NCBI GenBank assembly: GCA_024760905.1
Contig: CM045745.1
Span: forward strand, 20,532,782-20,596,781
Source of the DNA: Plotosus lineatus
Lineage: Eukaryota; Chordata; Actinopteri; Siluriformes; Plotosidae
Length of the DNA stretch: 64,000 bases
Direction of reading: 5' to 3'
A program made the translations under genes and the position numbers. Positions within the stretch are counted from its first letter, which is position 1. Each line of letters opens with the position of its first letter. Under the pieces are notes generated by a model. The model saw only the letters and a program-made list of their open reading frames with translations, searched no databases and was not told the DNA's origin. Shown here one piece after another: positions 33,621 through 45,890 of the stretch.

Positions 33621-33780
33621 CATCTTCTTCTTCTTCTTCTTTTACTTTCGGCTGCTCCCTTCAGGGGTCGCCATAGCAAATCATTCGCCTCCACCTCACC
33701 CTGTCCTCCGCATCTTCTTTTCTGACTCCAACGACCTTCATGTCTTCCTTCACCACATCCATAAATCTCTTCTTTTTTCC
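33621..33780 (-). mobile_element. RTE LINE 3' fragment, reverse
   Basis: Starts with the TTC-repeat tail and 'ctttcggctgctcccttcag', then the reverse of the last roughly 45 codons (CGDP end). Directly abuts a SINE A copy. Confidence 0.88.
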
Positions 33781-34297
33781 TTATGTCCATCCTATTTCCA
33801 CCAAATTAAAATGGTATCACTAATGAAATCTGAAGTCTCACTTCCACTTTTTAACCTGGAACTTCTGCCAGTTTTTTCTTCGGAGGCAATCGGGTGTGTT
33901 TCTGCATCATGCCAGCAAGGAACTACATCAGTCCTGCCTCAAAGCAATTGATGTACAGTTGAAAGGAGTGCCTCTCTGAGTTAATATATACATTCTGTCA
34001 GCTTAAATCAGCCGAATAATTGTCATGTCATGTTTAAAGTCACACAGAACATCCCTCCATTCTCATATAATGATACAACAAGCTAACGTTCTTGATCTGT
34101 ATCTGCATTATTTTATGTATTGTGCTGCTTTCACATGATGATCCCACATCAGTTAGCAAGGAAGATGATTGGTTATTAGGTGTAGTTTTCTGAATAGCAC
34201 TTTAGAGGTAATCAGTCATAAAATTAAAAAAAATAACCAAAAGATTTGCATGACTGTTCTTTAGCACATAGTATATGGAAGGTGGACTGATCTTCGG
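33781..34297. other. Intergenic, nothing recognised
   Basis: No supported feature. Confidence 0.5.
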
Positions 34298-34658
34298 TCT
34301 TCTTCTTTTCCTTTCGGCTGTTCCCTTCAGGGGTCGCCACAGCAAATCTTGTGCCTCCATCTCACCCTATCCTCCGCATCTTCTTCTCTTATGCCAACTA
34401 TCTTCATGTCCTCCTTCACCACATCCATAAATCTCTTCTTTGGGCTTCCTCTAGACCTTCTGCCTGGTAGTTCCAACCTCAGCACCCTACAACCAATATA
34501 CTCACTATCCCTCCTCTGTACATGTCCAAACCATCTCAATCGAGCCTCTCTGACTTTGTCTCCAAAACGTCTTACATGTGCTGTCCCTCTGATGGACTCA
34601 TTCCTGATCCTATCCATCCTCGTTACTCCCAAACAGAACCTCAACATTTTCATCTCTG
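34298..34658 (-). mobile_element. RTE LINE 3' fragment, reverse
   Basis: Minus-strand frame reads EMKMLRFCLGVTRMDRIRNE, RLRWFGHVQRRDSEYIG and ends CGDP, then the 3' UTR and AAG tail. The frame is open over its length. Confidence 0.92.
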
Positions 34659-35650
34659 TCAACTTGGGTGGGTGGGTTTTTTTGTTTGTTTGTTTTTTCT
34701 CCATGGAGTGCCACACAAGTGAACGGTGCTATTTCTGTGCAACTTGGAGAAGTCCGTCTGGGTACTCTGCACTGGTAAGTCGACTAATGCATGATTTGAT
34801 ATGTTCAGTGCTGGTGGTTAAGGTGAACTAATTACTTTTTTTTTTTTTTTTTTTTCAGCAAGACTAAATCCTAACAGTATCGCCGATCCTATAGGGCTTC
34901 CTAAATTATGGAAGAAAATGTATTGAGAATTTTTACATTTTTAAGAGAATTATTTTTAAATATTTACCACAAAAACCTCAGTGCATCATCAAGTTGTGTG
35001 AAGTAATGACTGACAGTGACTTTGAAATGAATTATCTTGGACATTAACAACCTGAAAAGAAGAGGGGAAATGTGATGAATAGTCTATCTTGGTGGTGTCC
35101 AGTGGAGTTCCCAGGAGCTCTGCCTTCCATAAGACTCCAGCCTTACTCATGCTTACCTGACCGTCTAAGTATCCAATTAAGACTTAGCACTTTGAAATGA
35201 AGTCTTAAGGTGATGATTAAATCTGTCAGATGGACACCATTATGGTTAGAGCGAAAGTCTGCAGGGAGATAGAGCTCCAGGAAGAGGGTTGAGCACCACG
35301 GCTTTATCTATTGCATAGTCGTTCCCACTGGAGCAAAGTGTTGCTTGCTTTGTCTGATAGGAATCTTGGCAAATTTAATAAATAGCAGAAGCCTGTTAGC
35401 CTCACCTCAACCTGGTTAGAGAAAGTTGGAAGACTTGAGGTGTTTGGGGAATAACTGTCAACATAACAAATTAAGATTTTTTTTTTTTTTTTTTTTCTTT
35501 GTGTCCTGCATGGACCACCTAATGTCTCCAACAACACACTAGGTGTGAGTGTATATTAATAGCTATTCTTAATTTACAAGTTTTGTATTATAGTGGTCAA
35601 TAAAAATTGCTTCCTTCCATCTTATTTTTGTAAATCAAATTGACTGTAGA

Positions 35651-35731
<81 letters not shown>

Positions 35732-36102
35732 CGTGCGTGTGTGTTGTGATATGATCTGATCTGACCTCAGAGTTTTGTGCATGTCTTAATATTCTACTTC
35801 ATCCGCACAAAAAATGCTGCATCAGTTTGATTTTTTTTTTATTTTTTTTTTTTATGGAATTCATGTGTAAATCTTTGATGTATCCAAAAATGCAATGGTG
35901 GCTCCTGAAAGTGTGAAGCTCAATAGGAGTCCTTTATTCACTGACAGAAATTGCTTCAGTCAGTGAATCTGTAAAAGGATCATAAATCAAAAACATCAAG
36001 CCATAGACACATCAGAACTTAGATGCTGTATTACATCATGTGACCCTTAAAAATTAACCACAGTCAAACTCAGTGGAAGTTTAATGCTGCAACAACAATG
36101 TA
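34659..36102. other. Intergenic with a long (GT)n tract
   Basis: (GT)n at 35653-35744 with GC-rich alternations at its end, plus poly(T) runs at 34837-34857 and 35478-35496. No other feature supported. Confidence 0.55.
35653..35744. repeat. (GT)n microsatellite with CG block
   Basis: About 90 bases, ending 'gtgcgcgcgcgcgtgcgtgt'; alternating purine-pyrimidine throughout. Confidence 0.95.
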
Positions 36103-36183
36103 CATTAGGCCAGCGTTTTTCGCGATGGTTCGGTTCTGGCCCTTCTCATGGATCATGAAAATCCATGAGTTATTATATTTATC
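36103..36183. mobile_element. MITE family 6, left-end fragment
   Basis: 'cgcgatggttcggttctggc' and 'ggatcatgaaaatccatgag' match the left end at 7837. Cut off by a SINE. Confidence 0.75.
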
Positions 36184-36427
36184 GCCCTCCAGTGCAGCTA
36201 ACTGGGTTATCAAAGGCGGGTCATGTCTCTCACTGTCTCTGGTGAGGTTCATGTAAAAGAACCATTGCTGACTCTCGTAACGAGTAGCTGCAAAGCTGTC
36301 CGCGTGTTTCTGTCCCTTGCTAAAGGGTTGTGTCAGGAAGGGCACCGATGTAAAAACCTACGCCAAATCAAACATGCAAATTATTCGCTGTGGCGACCCC
36401 GGATAAAGGGAAAAAGCCGAAAGGAAA
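36184..36427 (+). mobile_element. SINE family A (subtype 1), head missing
   Basis: Starts in the body ('ccagtgcagctaactgggtt') and keeps 'gttgtgtcaggaagggcacc' and the end 'gctgtggcgaccccggataa', 'agggaaaaagccgaaagga'. Confidence 0.88.
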
Positions 36428-36428
36428 T

Positions 36429-36734
36429 CCCTAAATGCTTATAATAACAAACATTCAAAAATAATTCATAATATGTAAATAAAATATAAATACACACACA
36501 GACGCGAGCCTCACATAAAAATATAAGTAGTTTTGTTGGGGGGTTTTGGGTTGTTTTCTTGTTTTTGTTTTTTTGCATAATTCTCCTTGTTTTGCGGCAT
36601 TTCCTTAACTTTTTCCCTATTCTTCGTTAATTTCCTTATTTTTTTTTAATTCAATGAATATTTAAAAAAAAAAAAAAAAAAAAAAGTGCACCGAAGCCGC
36701 ATTAATTGAAGTGTGAAGTAGCGAGGGATCCCTG
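36429..36734. mobile_element. MITE, family 2 (left end missing)
   Basis: 'aaatgcttataataacaaac' to AGCGAGGGATCCCTG, then TA. A poly(A) of about 23 bases sits near 36665-36685. Its left end was lost where the SINE lies. Confidence 0.82.
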
Positions 36735-37273
36735 TACTCACATACTACTGAGAAGAAGAGTATTTCATAAACATAATACTTCATCCAGAATGACCATGAA
36801 CACGGATCATGTTGTATATCAAGATGCAGCTTCCAGACTAAGTGTGTGTCTATTTCGTTAGCTATTGATCCGGAGCAATATGGTTTGGGTTTTATGGCAG
36901 TTCGCTTGTAGGCGTTCTATAAATGTATAGATCATAAATGATGCAGATTCTTTTGTCAAGCCACTGCAGGCTCTTGTATTGTTTTCCCAGAATGATTTTT
37001 GTTTTGCTTGGAGGCAGAACAAGCTTCTTCTTCTCTTGTGTTTTGGACAGGAAATCAGTGGTAATCTTGTAACCTGGGGCTGAATTAGATTGCTGTGCCC
37101 ACTGGCAGGATGTCTAGCTTCTGCTGGAGAGACTGGAGAGCTCGGCACTTTGTCACTCTTCTCTTCATCTCTCCAGCTGTGTGTCCCTAGAGGCTCAGTT
37201 TGCTGCTTTAATTGCCAGTGAGAATCTATTACTGAAGTTTTTTGTTTAGCTTAGAGACTTGGAGATGCATACC

Positions 37274-37318
<45 letters not shown>

Positions 37319-37634
37319 AAGTGAGAAAGCGAGAGCGATGAAGGAAGGGATTCTGATCATGTGTTGGCATTCAGTTTAAGATGCGTGGCCGGTGTCACAT
37401 TTGAGGGGTTAAATGGATTCTATACAACATCGAGAAAGATAAGCACTGGATGATCCACTGTGAGAGATGCGCAGATTGGATGATGCACTCTGAAGAGTGA
37501 TACAGAGTGTGGGTTTACCACATGAGTCTGATATAGCTCGCCTATTTCTTACACTGTCATCATAACAAATGCCTCGGGTCTGATATAAGAAATAAGTGTT
37601 CACTCAGCCACATAAGCAAACGTGTCCTTGCCTC

Positions 37635-37671
<37 letters not shown>

Positions 37672-38626
37672 TACACACCCCTCCCTCGCTCTGTCTCTTC
37701 CCCCCCTCTCATATTTCATTGGATGCATACTGTATATTGCCGTGTACTCTGCTAAAGACTGGCATCCCGTCCAAGGTATATTCCTGTCTGGTGCAAAGTG
37801 TTCCCAGCAGAGTAGTGATTGCTTTATAGATGCAGTAGATTGGAAAGTTATATTTATCGTGCCATCAGTGATATCAAGGAAAGTTTAGTTTATTTGGTAC
37901 TAGGAACCTCAAACCCTGCTGTCTTCTCTTTTGAAAGCAAAACAGGTTGGAAAAAAATGGGTCGATTTCAAAATCCTGACGTGTTGCATAACCGTCCAAA
38001 CTCCGAAATAATCACACACCACTCCACCCCACCCCACCCCACTCCACCCCACCCCAAAATGTGTCTACACAGATAAAATGGAATTGGACGTGCTGTCTTT
38101 CTGAAACCATTCGCAAACAAAAGGATTGATGACAAGTGTCCAACCAGGTGAAATGATAGTAAACTGTGCCATCTTGAGTTGGATAAGAGTGCAGAATATT
38201 TAATGTCTGACTTCATACTTAATCTTTTCTATTTTCTGCAAATCTTTGTTGCACTGCCAAGTTCTTGCAACTTGTTCCTAGTTTCAGTTTTTGTAAACAG
38301 ACACCGAATTTAAAGCAGATGAATAAGAGACGATAAGAATGTGAGCTCAGCTGGTTTCACCAGGGAACCTTTATATTCAGCCAAAATTAACTGATAATGG
38401 GGGGGGGGAGCACATGAGCAATTCACTAGGCCAATTATCAATGACCCAGCAGTGGCAGCTTGGTAGTACTAAGGCTTTTAAAATGGACTGAGACAAAGTG
38501 TAAAGTGTATTTCCTGAGCTAAAGCAATTCCTATAGTTCCTCTTATTGTGCCATATACGTCAGGAAATGTTTTTTATAGTTTAACTTTATAGTTCTAATA
38601 AAAGTGCTAATAGCTTCACTTAACTC

Positions 38627-38663
<37 letters not shown>

Positions 38664-38975
38664 AGTAATCTCTGCTTTTGTAATGAACACAATAATTGAG
38701 CAGTAATCAGCTTGAGGACTCTCTGGTTTAACAGGGACTGCACTAATGGTAAAAGGGTCTAACTCTGTTATCGCATAATTTATGCTAATATTCCGAAGAG
38801 AGCCAATAATCCTTCTAATGAATGAGTCTCAATAATGAGTTCCTCCATAAGCCACCACTGATGATGAACAAAGGCAGCTGTTAGTTGTCTTTTTTTGTTT
38901 GTTTGTTTGTTTGCTTGTTTGGTTTTATTTTTTGCTAATCAAGTACTCCAGACCCTTACAGTAACATTATGAATA
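36735..38975. other. Intergenic with microsatellites
   Basis: (GT)n at 37274-37317, (CT)n at 37640-37670, a CACCC minisatellite at 38019-38056 and a (GT)n at 38631-38660. Nothing else recognised. Confidence 0.55.
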
Positions 38976-40140
38976 CAGGGATCCCTCACTACTTCGCGAT
39001 TCAATTAATGCGGCTTCAGTGCATCGCAGTTTTTTGTATTTTTTTGCATAAAAAAACCCCAAGCAAACGAACAAAAACAAAAAACAACCCAAAACCCCCC
39101 AACAAAATGACTTACATTTTTATGTGAGATGCGCATCTGTGTACATGTGTGTATTTATATTTTATTTTCATCTTGTGAATTATTTTTGAATTTTAAATTG
39201 TTATTACGAGCATTTATAGCGTTGAATATACAGTGGTACCTCACCTTATGAAAGTCTCACCAAATGAAAAATGCAAGTTACGAAAAGCATTTTCCTAAAA
39301 TTTTTGTCTCAGGATATGAAACAAGTTCACGTAACGAAAGCACAATCTTAAAAATTCAAATGCACCATTCAAACATTAAAACGCGCCATTCAAGCAATGC
39401 ACGAGCTGCTCTCCCATCAGTGACGTTCAAACATCCCGCCCCGCTGGCCTCCCATTGGCTAACAACTGAGCTGTCGTTTATGTCGCCTTCACTCAAGTGC
39501 CATCTTGGACAGGTCCACCTGACGTCATCTTGGACCGGGATTCCATTGGTTAGGAGAAATGACACATCTACCTCCCATTGCCTACTATAGAGCTGAGTCT
39601 ACCATGATGCTTTCCGTGTAAAGGACAGAGTTACTGTTGTTTTAGGTTTTATTTCTTGACTTAGGCTTTTAAACGTCCATAAACATTTGCAACATTATAA
39701 CTCTGCTAAAAAGACATGGTCAACACACGCACACGCTCGCACGCACGCACGCTTGAGAAGAAGAAAAGGACTCGAGTGATATCACAAAGGAATATGGCCA
39801 AACCCGTCTACCATCGGTACGATATTGAAGCAGAAGGAGGTCTTAAAAGGTATGCTTTTATAATTTTTAAAGGGTTTAGGGGGTAGTATTGGGAGCCTTG
39901 GAAAGAATCACGCGTTTTACATTTAAAATGCAGTTCAACTTACGAAAAATGCAGGTTACGAAAAAAGCTCTGGAATGGATTAATTTCATAAGGTGAGGTA
40001 TGACTGTATATTTATCGATATTTAATACACATATACATGTACGTATGTGTCAGTTAGGAGGGGTTAATCCTACTTCGCGGAATTCGGCGTTCGCAGGGGG
40101 ATCTCAGTCCCAATTAACCGCGGAAAGTGAGGGATCCCTG
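38976..40140. mobile_element. MITE, family 2, split by a family 1 MITE
   Basis: Starts CAGGGATCCCTCACTACTTC (TA before), ends AAGTGAGGGATCCCTG (TA after). The interior is interrupted at 'gttgaata' by the element at 39231-40006. Without the insert the MITE is about 389 bp. Confidence 0.9.
39231..40006 (+). mobile_element. Tigger-like MITE, family 1, nested in family 2
   Basis: Starts CAGTGGTACCTCACCTTATG, ends CATAAGGTGAGGTATGACTG, flanked by TA at 39229-39230 and 40007-40008. Contains EKKKRTRVIS in frame near 39755, the same transposase-start stub as in 15371-16142. Confidence 0.92.
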
Positions 40141-40389
40141 TATTGATATTAATAAAAATAAAATATATGTAATACCCAACTCTATTTTTTCTAAATGTTT
40201 TTCACAGTAGTATTGGAATTCTGTGGAAGGCGTATATAAATGACTAAAATATACACTAATTATGATTGGTAGGGCGTTACCATTGCATACCAGTAACACC
40301 TTTACAAACCTGCCGTTTTGCAGATAAATAGATCTTGGCATTTAACCATAACACGGTGGCATCATGTAAAGAGAATAACATTTTATCTT

Positions 40390-40829
40390 GTTACAGTTTT
40401 ACCTGCCAAGGAGTGGGATGTGTTTGGCAGAAAGTGATGGAAGCAGGAAAAATGAGCAAGTGTAAGGATCTGAGTGGCTTGGAAGATGGCCTCACTGGGC
40501 CTATTCATCTCCAAAACAGCAGGTCTTGTGGAGTGTCCCTGGTATGCAGTCGTCAGTACCTACCAAAGGTGGTCCAAAAAAAGGACAACGAGTGAACTCG
40601 TAAGAGTGTCATGGGTGCCAAGGCTCTTTAATGCGTGTGGGAAGTGAAGTGAAGGCGAGTATGTCTGATCTGATCTACAGAAGAGCTACTGTAGCACAAA
40701 CCGCTCAAACTGTTAATACTGGTTATGTAAGAAAGGAGACAGAACACACAGGACATGGCTGCTTTTAGAATATGGGACTCTCAGCCACAAACCAGTCAGG
40801 TGGTGTTAATGTTATGGCCGATCAGTGTG
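40390..40829 (+). mobile_element. Tc1-like relic, family B (N-terminal part)
   Basis: Frame near 40450 reads MSKCKDLSGLED, then 'caaaacagcaggtcttgtgg', 'agagctactgtagcacaaac'. The right end 'ggtggtgttaatgttatggccgatcag' (40800-40826) is the terminal repeat of this Tc1 family. The catalytic region is deleted. Confidence 0.75.
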
Positions 40830-40833
40830 TTTA

Positions 40834-41474
40834 CAGACGCTCCTCGACTTACGTTTTAGTTAGGTTCCGAACGGAAGTTGTTACTGTATGTGCCAGTGAC
40901 GTATGACGTTCATACTGTACTATACATCAATAAATACCATTACCGTATCTCATAAAACACCCCTAAATCAATTATTATAAACATAACATTGTAAAATAAT
41001 ATCAACATTAATTTCAAATAAATTAAATTCAAGCAAAATAATTTCAAATAAATACATTTTCATCAAATTCACTTATTACCACTGATTCTGATTACCACTC
41101 TCACTAGTAGGCTTACGCTTCGGACCAACCATATTTGCTTAGGGTTACAAATACGCAAAACAGTGTAAACACAAAGATCACAGAGACGACGTCTTAATAC
41201 AAGGGTAACACGCGGTGAACTGGGAAGAAGCAGGGTACGTTCATTCTGTCGTTTGTAAACAATGACCGATGCAGCGCCATGTAAACTGTAAACAATGGAC
41301 GCAGCGTCATGCGTAAGTAGCGTACTACGTCTACGTACTACATAAGAACGTCTTGTACTACAGCGAGCGCACTAAACTCAAAATGACTTACAATTTTTTT
41401 TTTTTTTTTTTTATACAAAGAACGTAAAATCGAAAAAAACGTAAGGCAAATAAACGTAAAGCAAGGAGCGTCTC
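40834..41474 (-). mobile_element. Tigger-like MITE, family 3 (copy 2)
   Basis: Starts CAGACGCTCCTCGACTTACG after TA and ends near GGAGCGTCTC TA. The reverse transposase start is partly deleted ('aggcttacgcttcggaccaa' encodes the MVGPKRKP-like start). It abuts the Tc1 relic end at 40829. Confidence 0.85.
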
Positions 41475-41761
41475 TATTTTGGTAGAAATATACTCACACC
41501 ATTTTTTCATGTTTCATTTACAGCATATACAACGAATCCTATATAATCTATATTTGATTTAGTACATAATCTTTCTTTCGCTCTCAAATATTTTATATAC
41601 AAGTTCCTGAGTGGCACATCGACAAGCTGCATGACTATCAACCTGGTGGTTCGAATTCTGTTTGCTGTCACAACCAGGAGTTCATGGGAGTTAATTGGCT
41701 GAGGTCTCATGGGAGGGAGACTGCTGAATTCAAATTTGAAACATGAACTATTACACACACA

Positions 41762-41805
<44 letters not shown>

Positions 41806-42429
41806 TCTATACAGTCATAATCAGTGTTACTTGATTTGAAATCCACTCAGTGAATTCCAGCATGGTTTTTAGGATGCCACCTGTGCAACAAGTCCAGTCA
41901 TTAAATTTCCTCACTACAAAATATTACACTGTCAACTGTCAGTGGTAATATTTTGTTCTTGTTTGTCCTTCAAGGTCGAAGATGATCATGACTTCATATC
42001 AGATCAATGATCTGCGGTATGCGTGAAGTCATGACTTGCACTTGACTTGGATTTAAGTGAGGGAGAGTTGCACAGATTGTCAGCCTCACTCTCTCGTCCC
42101 AGTCTATCAGAGTCCAGTGGCATGACATAGTCAAGACGGCTGGAGATAGGTCAGGATGCAGTGGATGGCCAGCAGTGTCCTGTGTGTCTCACTGTGCCCT
42201 GGTTGCGCTCCAAGATGCTTTGCTGGGTCTGCCTTCTTGTTCAGTGAACCAATTTGGTTGTTTTTTTCGCATAATCAACCGGACCCAGTCTTCGCATGCA
42301 TAGGTAGACAGGTCCTACTCTTGCTGACTGTCTTGTGGCATGCAGATAATGACAGCAGAGACTCTTGGTTGCTGGGATGCCTAACCCCATCACCGGTCCA
42401 AAAGACCTGCCCACTTCCCTGGTAGTATA
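41475..42429. other. Intergenic, unclassified
   Basis: (CT)n at 41764-41801. The stretch 41945-42290 looks like diffuse repeat DNA but I cannot name it. Confidence 0.4.
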
Positions 42430-43166
42430 ATATAGTGTAAGCGATTGGGAACAACAGCAACTCGGCCACTCAGTGGTAGGCCATGTGAAATGACACAGCA
42501 GGGTCAGTGGATGTTTTGGTGCATAGTGTGCAGAGGTCACCAACTTTCAGCAGGGTCAATCACTACAAACCTGGTGTGGCCTTCAGATTAGCTCAAGAAT
42601 AGTGTGTAAAGAGCTTCATGAAATGGGCTTCATTGACCAAGCAGCTGCATGCAAGCCATGCATCAACAAAGTGCAATACAAGTCATCGGATGCAGTGGTG
42701 TAAAACATGCCATCACTAGACTCGAGAGCAGTGGAGATGCGTTCTCTATAGTGATAAATTGTGGGAACAGTTTTGGGAATGGCCCCTTCCTGTTCTAATG
42801 TGACTGCACAGTAGTGCACGAAACAAGATCCATAAAAACATGGATGAGTGTGTTTGATGTGGAAGAACTTGACTAGCCTGCATCCTGACCTCAACACGAT
42901 AAGGCACCTTTGAGATGAATTGGAGCCGAGACTGATCCAGGCCTTCTCGTCCAACATCAGTGTCTGACCTTACAAATGTGATTCTGGAAGAGTGGTCAAA
43001 GATTCCCATAAACACACTTCTAAATCTTGTGGAAAGATTGTCCAGAAGAGTTGAAGCTGTTCTATCTGTAAAGGGTGGGTCGACGTCATACGGATTAAGA
43101 ACGGGATGTCATATAAGTTCATATGCATGTAAAGGCATATGATCGAATACTTTTGGCAATATAGTG
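42430..43166 (+). mobile_element. Tc1-like relic, family A2, internally deleted
   Basis: Decayed transposase segments in order: 'gtgtggccttcagattagctc', 'tgcatcaacaaagtgcaatac', 'agatgaattggagccgagac' and a C-terminal block. Right end 'aatacttttggcaatatagtg' is a terminal repeat, followed by TA at 43167-43168. Frameshifts and a large internal gap. Confidence 0.75.
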
Positions 43167-43246
43167 TATGTATACACACCGATCGGCCAATAAACCATTG
43201 CATTAAGACCCCCTGTAAGTCCTACTTGTTTTACCGAAACAATCCT

Positions 43247-43345
43247 AAACCAGGGCAGTGGAGCCATAGTGGATGAGGGCGTAGGTCAGCGGTTAAGTCC
43301 CCACTGTCAGCACTGTTGGGCCTTAATCCTCAATTGCTCAGTTGT
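43247..43345 (+). mobile_element. SINE fragment, family F
   Basis: 'gtcagcactgttgggcctta' and 'atcctcaattgctcagttgt' resemble a SINE body I associate with otophysan fish. No head box recognisable. Confidence 0.45.
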
Positions 43346-43934
43346 ATTTTTTAAAGATGGATAAGAACCATCAAGAAAGAACCATCAAGCCATTCACACC
43401 ATGAAACCTCTGAATTTGTATTGTTATCCATCAATAAGAACCATCAAGAACCATCAAGAAAGAACCATCAAGTCATTCACTCCATGCACTCTCTGAATTT
43501 GTACTGTATTGTTATCCAACACCAAGTAGCTCACTGCATATCCTTTAATTCTCATATGTTGCAAGGTCAGACCTCCATGGTTTGGACTTGTTTGTCCAGC
43601 ATAATATCTTCAAACCATTCCTAAACAGATTTTGCAGTGTGGCAGAGTGCATGATGCTACTAAAAGAGCCATTGGAGAACACTATTTCCATAAAGGGGTG
43701 TACAGTACTTGATTTGTTATAATATTTAGCTGGATATTACTTGTAAAAGTAATATCCACGTTAATTCTAAAACCAAATGTTTCCCAGCAGAACATTACTT
43801 AATTACTTAGACCATCACACTGCTGTTGGTGACTTGCCTTCTTCACATAGTATATCCTGTTGACAACTGTTCACATGAAAGTGATGCACAGTGCTGTCCA
43901 TATGATGTAAAAGTGAAGCAATGGGGTTCAACAG
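43346..43934. other. Intergenic with a short direct repeat
   Basis: 'aagaaccatcaagaaagaac' type units repeat at 43365-43390 and 43436-43470. Nothing else. Confidence 0.5.
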
Positions 43935-44440
43935 ACCAGTCCACTTTCTTTCACTGTATCTTGGTCCAGTTTTGATGCTCCCATGTCCATTGCTAGCACT
44001 TTCAGTAATGGACAGGGATCAAACATGTGCACTCTGACAGGTCTGCAGTTATACAGCCTCATATACAGTGTAAAAATAGTCTGCAATGCACTGTTCTGAC
44101 ACCTTTCTATTATAGCCAGCAATAACCCTTCCAGTAATTTGTACTCTTCTGTGAGATCAGACGGCATGGGTTAGCCTACACTCCCCATCAGTGAGACCTC
44201 AGTGTCTGTGAATTTGTTACCAGCTCCAGGCTTGTCCTTCCTTGTACCACCTTTGATAGATACTACAGTATCTACTGCATACTAAAAACAACCCACAAGA
44301 CTTGTGGTATTGGTAGTGCTCTGAACCCGACGTCTCGCCATGGTAATTTACCACTTGTCAAAGTCACTCAGGTCCTTACGTTTTCCTCTTTCCCCTGCTC
44401 CCATAATGTGTGTGCATGCCTTCCATAATGTAGGTATTAT
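43935..44440 (-). mobile_element. Tc1-like relic, family B, reverse
   Basis: Minus strand starts MGAGERGKRKDLSDFDKW near 44405-44351, the N-terminus of a Tc1-like transposase; further reverse blocks 'tctgacacctttctattata' and 'gccagcaataacccttccag' follow in the expected order. Decayed, with no intact frame. Confidence 0.72.
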
Positions 44441-44544
44441 GACATCTGTATTTGTTACAATTTCACAGATGGACATAATTAAAGCAGGTGGTCCTGTAGT
44501 TGATAGAAATAAAATAATTCTTCTTAACACTGAATATATATATA

Positions 44545-45328
44545 CAGTAAAACCTCCGCTGACGAACGCTTAAGCTCACGAACTTTTCGCCTCAAGAACA
44601 TTAAATTTGCGAGCATATAGTCTCTGCTGACGAACTAGTTTTCGGCGGACGAATGAAACCACGCGGTCGAACAGCGCCACGGTGGCGGCCACGAGAAGCT
44701 GACGCACGCTCACGGCGTCCCAGTTCGTCACCCCCTTTCTTTGAGTGCGGACGTGGTTTGTGTTTGCTAGACATTTTGGACCATATTGAGTGTACTTTTG
44801 CTATTATGGGACCGAAAAAGACCCCACCACAGGCGGAGATCATTGAAAACCACGAACGAGGTGTGCGTTTGTGTGACTCAGCGTCCCAGTACCAGTACGC
44901 TAAGTCTACCACCATCCTTAAGAACAAGGAAGCTATTAAGGGTGCGTGTGTGGCTAAGGGTGTTTCCAAACAGTAGGCGTTTCCAAACTCTCCTTCCAAA
45001 CAGTAAGTCCCTCCCTCCCTCCCTCCTCCTACCACTGCATTCCATCAAGCCATCAACTACCATCACAAAGGTAAATAAAACCACTTTATTATACAGTACA
45101 GTTTATTTCTTTAATTACAATACAATAGCACATTTATTATACATAAAATAAGGTATATTTTTGTGTAGTTTTAAGGCTTATTTAATAGAAAATTATGTTT
45201 TATGGGGACCTGGGAACGGATTATTCTCATTTTAATGGTTTCTTATGGGAAATAAATGTTCGGAAGACGAACTTTTCGCCTCACACACACTTTCTGGGAA
45301 CCAATTATGTTCGTGAGCAGAGGTATCA

Positions 45329-45331
<3 letters not shown>
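44545..45331 (+). mobile_element. Tigger-like MITE, family 4 (long copy)
   Basis: Starts CAGTAAAACCTCCGCTGACG, ends CGTGAGCAGAGGTATCACTG, flanked by TA at 44543-44544 and 45332-45333. Retains a transposase start (44806-44976). Confidence 0.9.
44806..44976 (+). pseudogene. Tigger-type transposase N-terminal stub (HTH)
   Basis: Starts MGPKKTPPQAEIIENHERGV and contains STTILKNKEAIKG, fitting the CENP-B-N helix-turn-helix of Tigger transposases (…IIEKHE.G.R…A…YG.S.STI..ILK.KE.IK). A segment between 'QA' and 'EIIE' seems shortened. It stops after VAKGVSKQ at 44974-44976. No DDE domain follows; the element deletes it. Confidence 0.8.

Positions 45332-45373
<42 letters not shown>
45332..45373. repeat. 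(TA)n microsatellite
   Basis: Grows out of the TA target site at the end of the family 4 MITE. Confidence 0.92.
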
Positions 45374-45375
<2 letters not shown>

Positions 45376-45630
45376 TTTACTGTATTAATCCTGCAAGGGG
45401 GATTTATTTCTTCAGCATTTAACCCATCCAAAGTGAGCGCACGCTGCTACACAAATTGGGGCGCCTGGAGAGCAGTTGGGGGCTAGGTGCCTTGCTCTAG
45501 GGCACCTCAGTGATGAATGTGGAGGAAGGGAAGGTGCATCCACACATTTTTTCTGTTGGTTCGGAAATCGAACCAATGACCTTTGGATCCCAAAGCCAAT
45601 TCTCTAACCTTAAGGCTGTAGTTGCCACCA
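45374..45630 (-). mobile_element. SINE family E, reverse
   Basis: 'attaatcctgcaagggggat', 'ggtgccttgctctagggcac' and, in reverse, a tRNA-like head with B box GGTTCGATTTCC (at about 45556-45570). Matches 12845-13022 in its body. Confidence 0.6.
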
Positions 45631-45890
45631 AATATATATAAAGGTCTGAATTCTGAATGTCTGCGAGAAGGGAATTCAAAACATGTCAACTTGTGGACTG
45701 TTTAAAATATTATCATGGGGCAGTTGAGTCGAAATTCCATAGCAAGTAACATTTGATAAAGCGAGATGCAGTACTTTTTTCCCCCCCACTTATCTGACCC
45801 ATGAATGTTGTTAGCATTAAAGAGCCGATTTATATTATCCTAGAGTGTCCAATAACGACATTAGCACATGTTGTTGAAGTTTACCATACA
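45631..45890. other. Intergenic, nothing recognised
   Basis: No supported feature. Confidence 0.5.

Noticed and set aside
35653..35744. Z-DNA or regulatory element at the GT/CG tract
   Set aside because: Alternating purine-pyrimidine sequence can adopt Z-DNA, but nothing here links it to a gene.
42156..42425. 89-codon frame with hydrophobic stretches
   Set aside because: No family resemblance, no splice context, in repeat-like DNA; antisense frames are of similar length.
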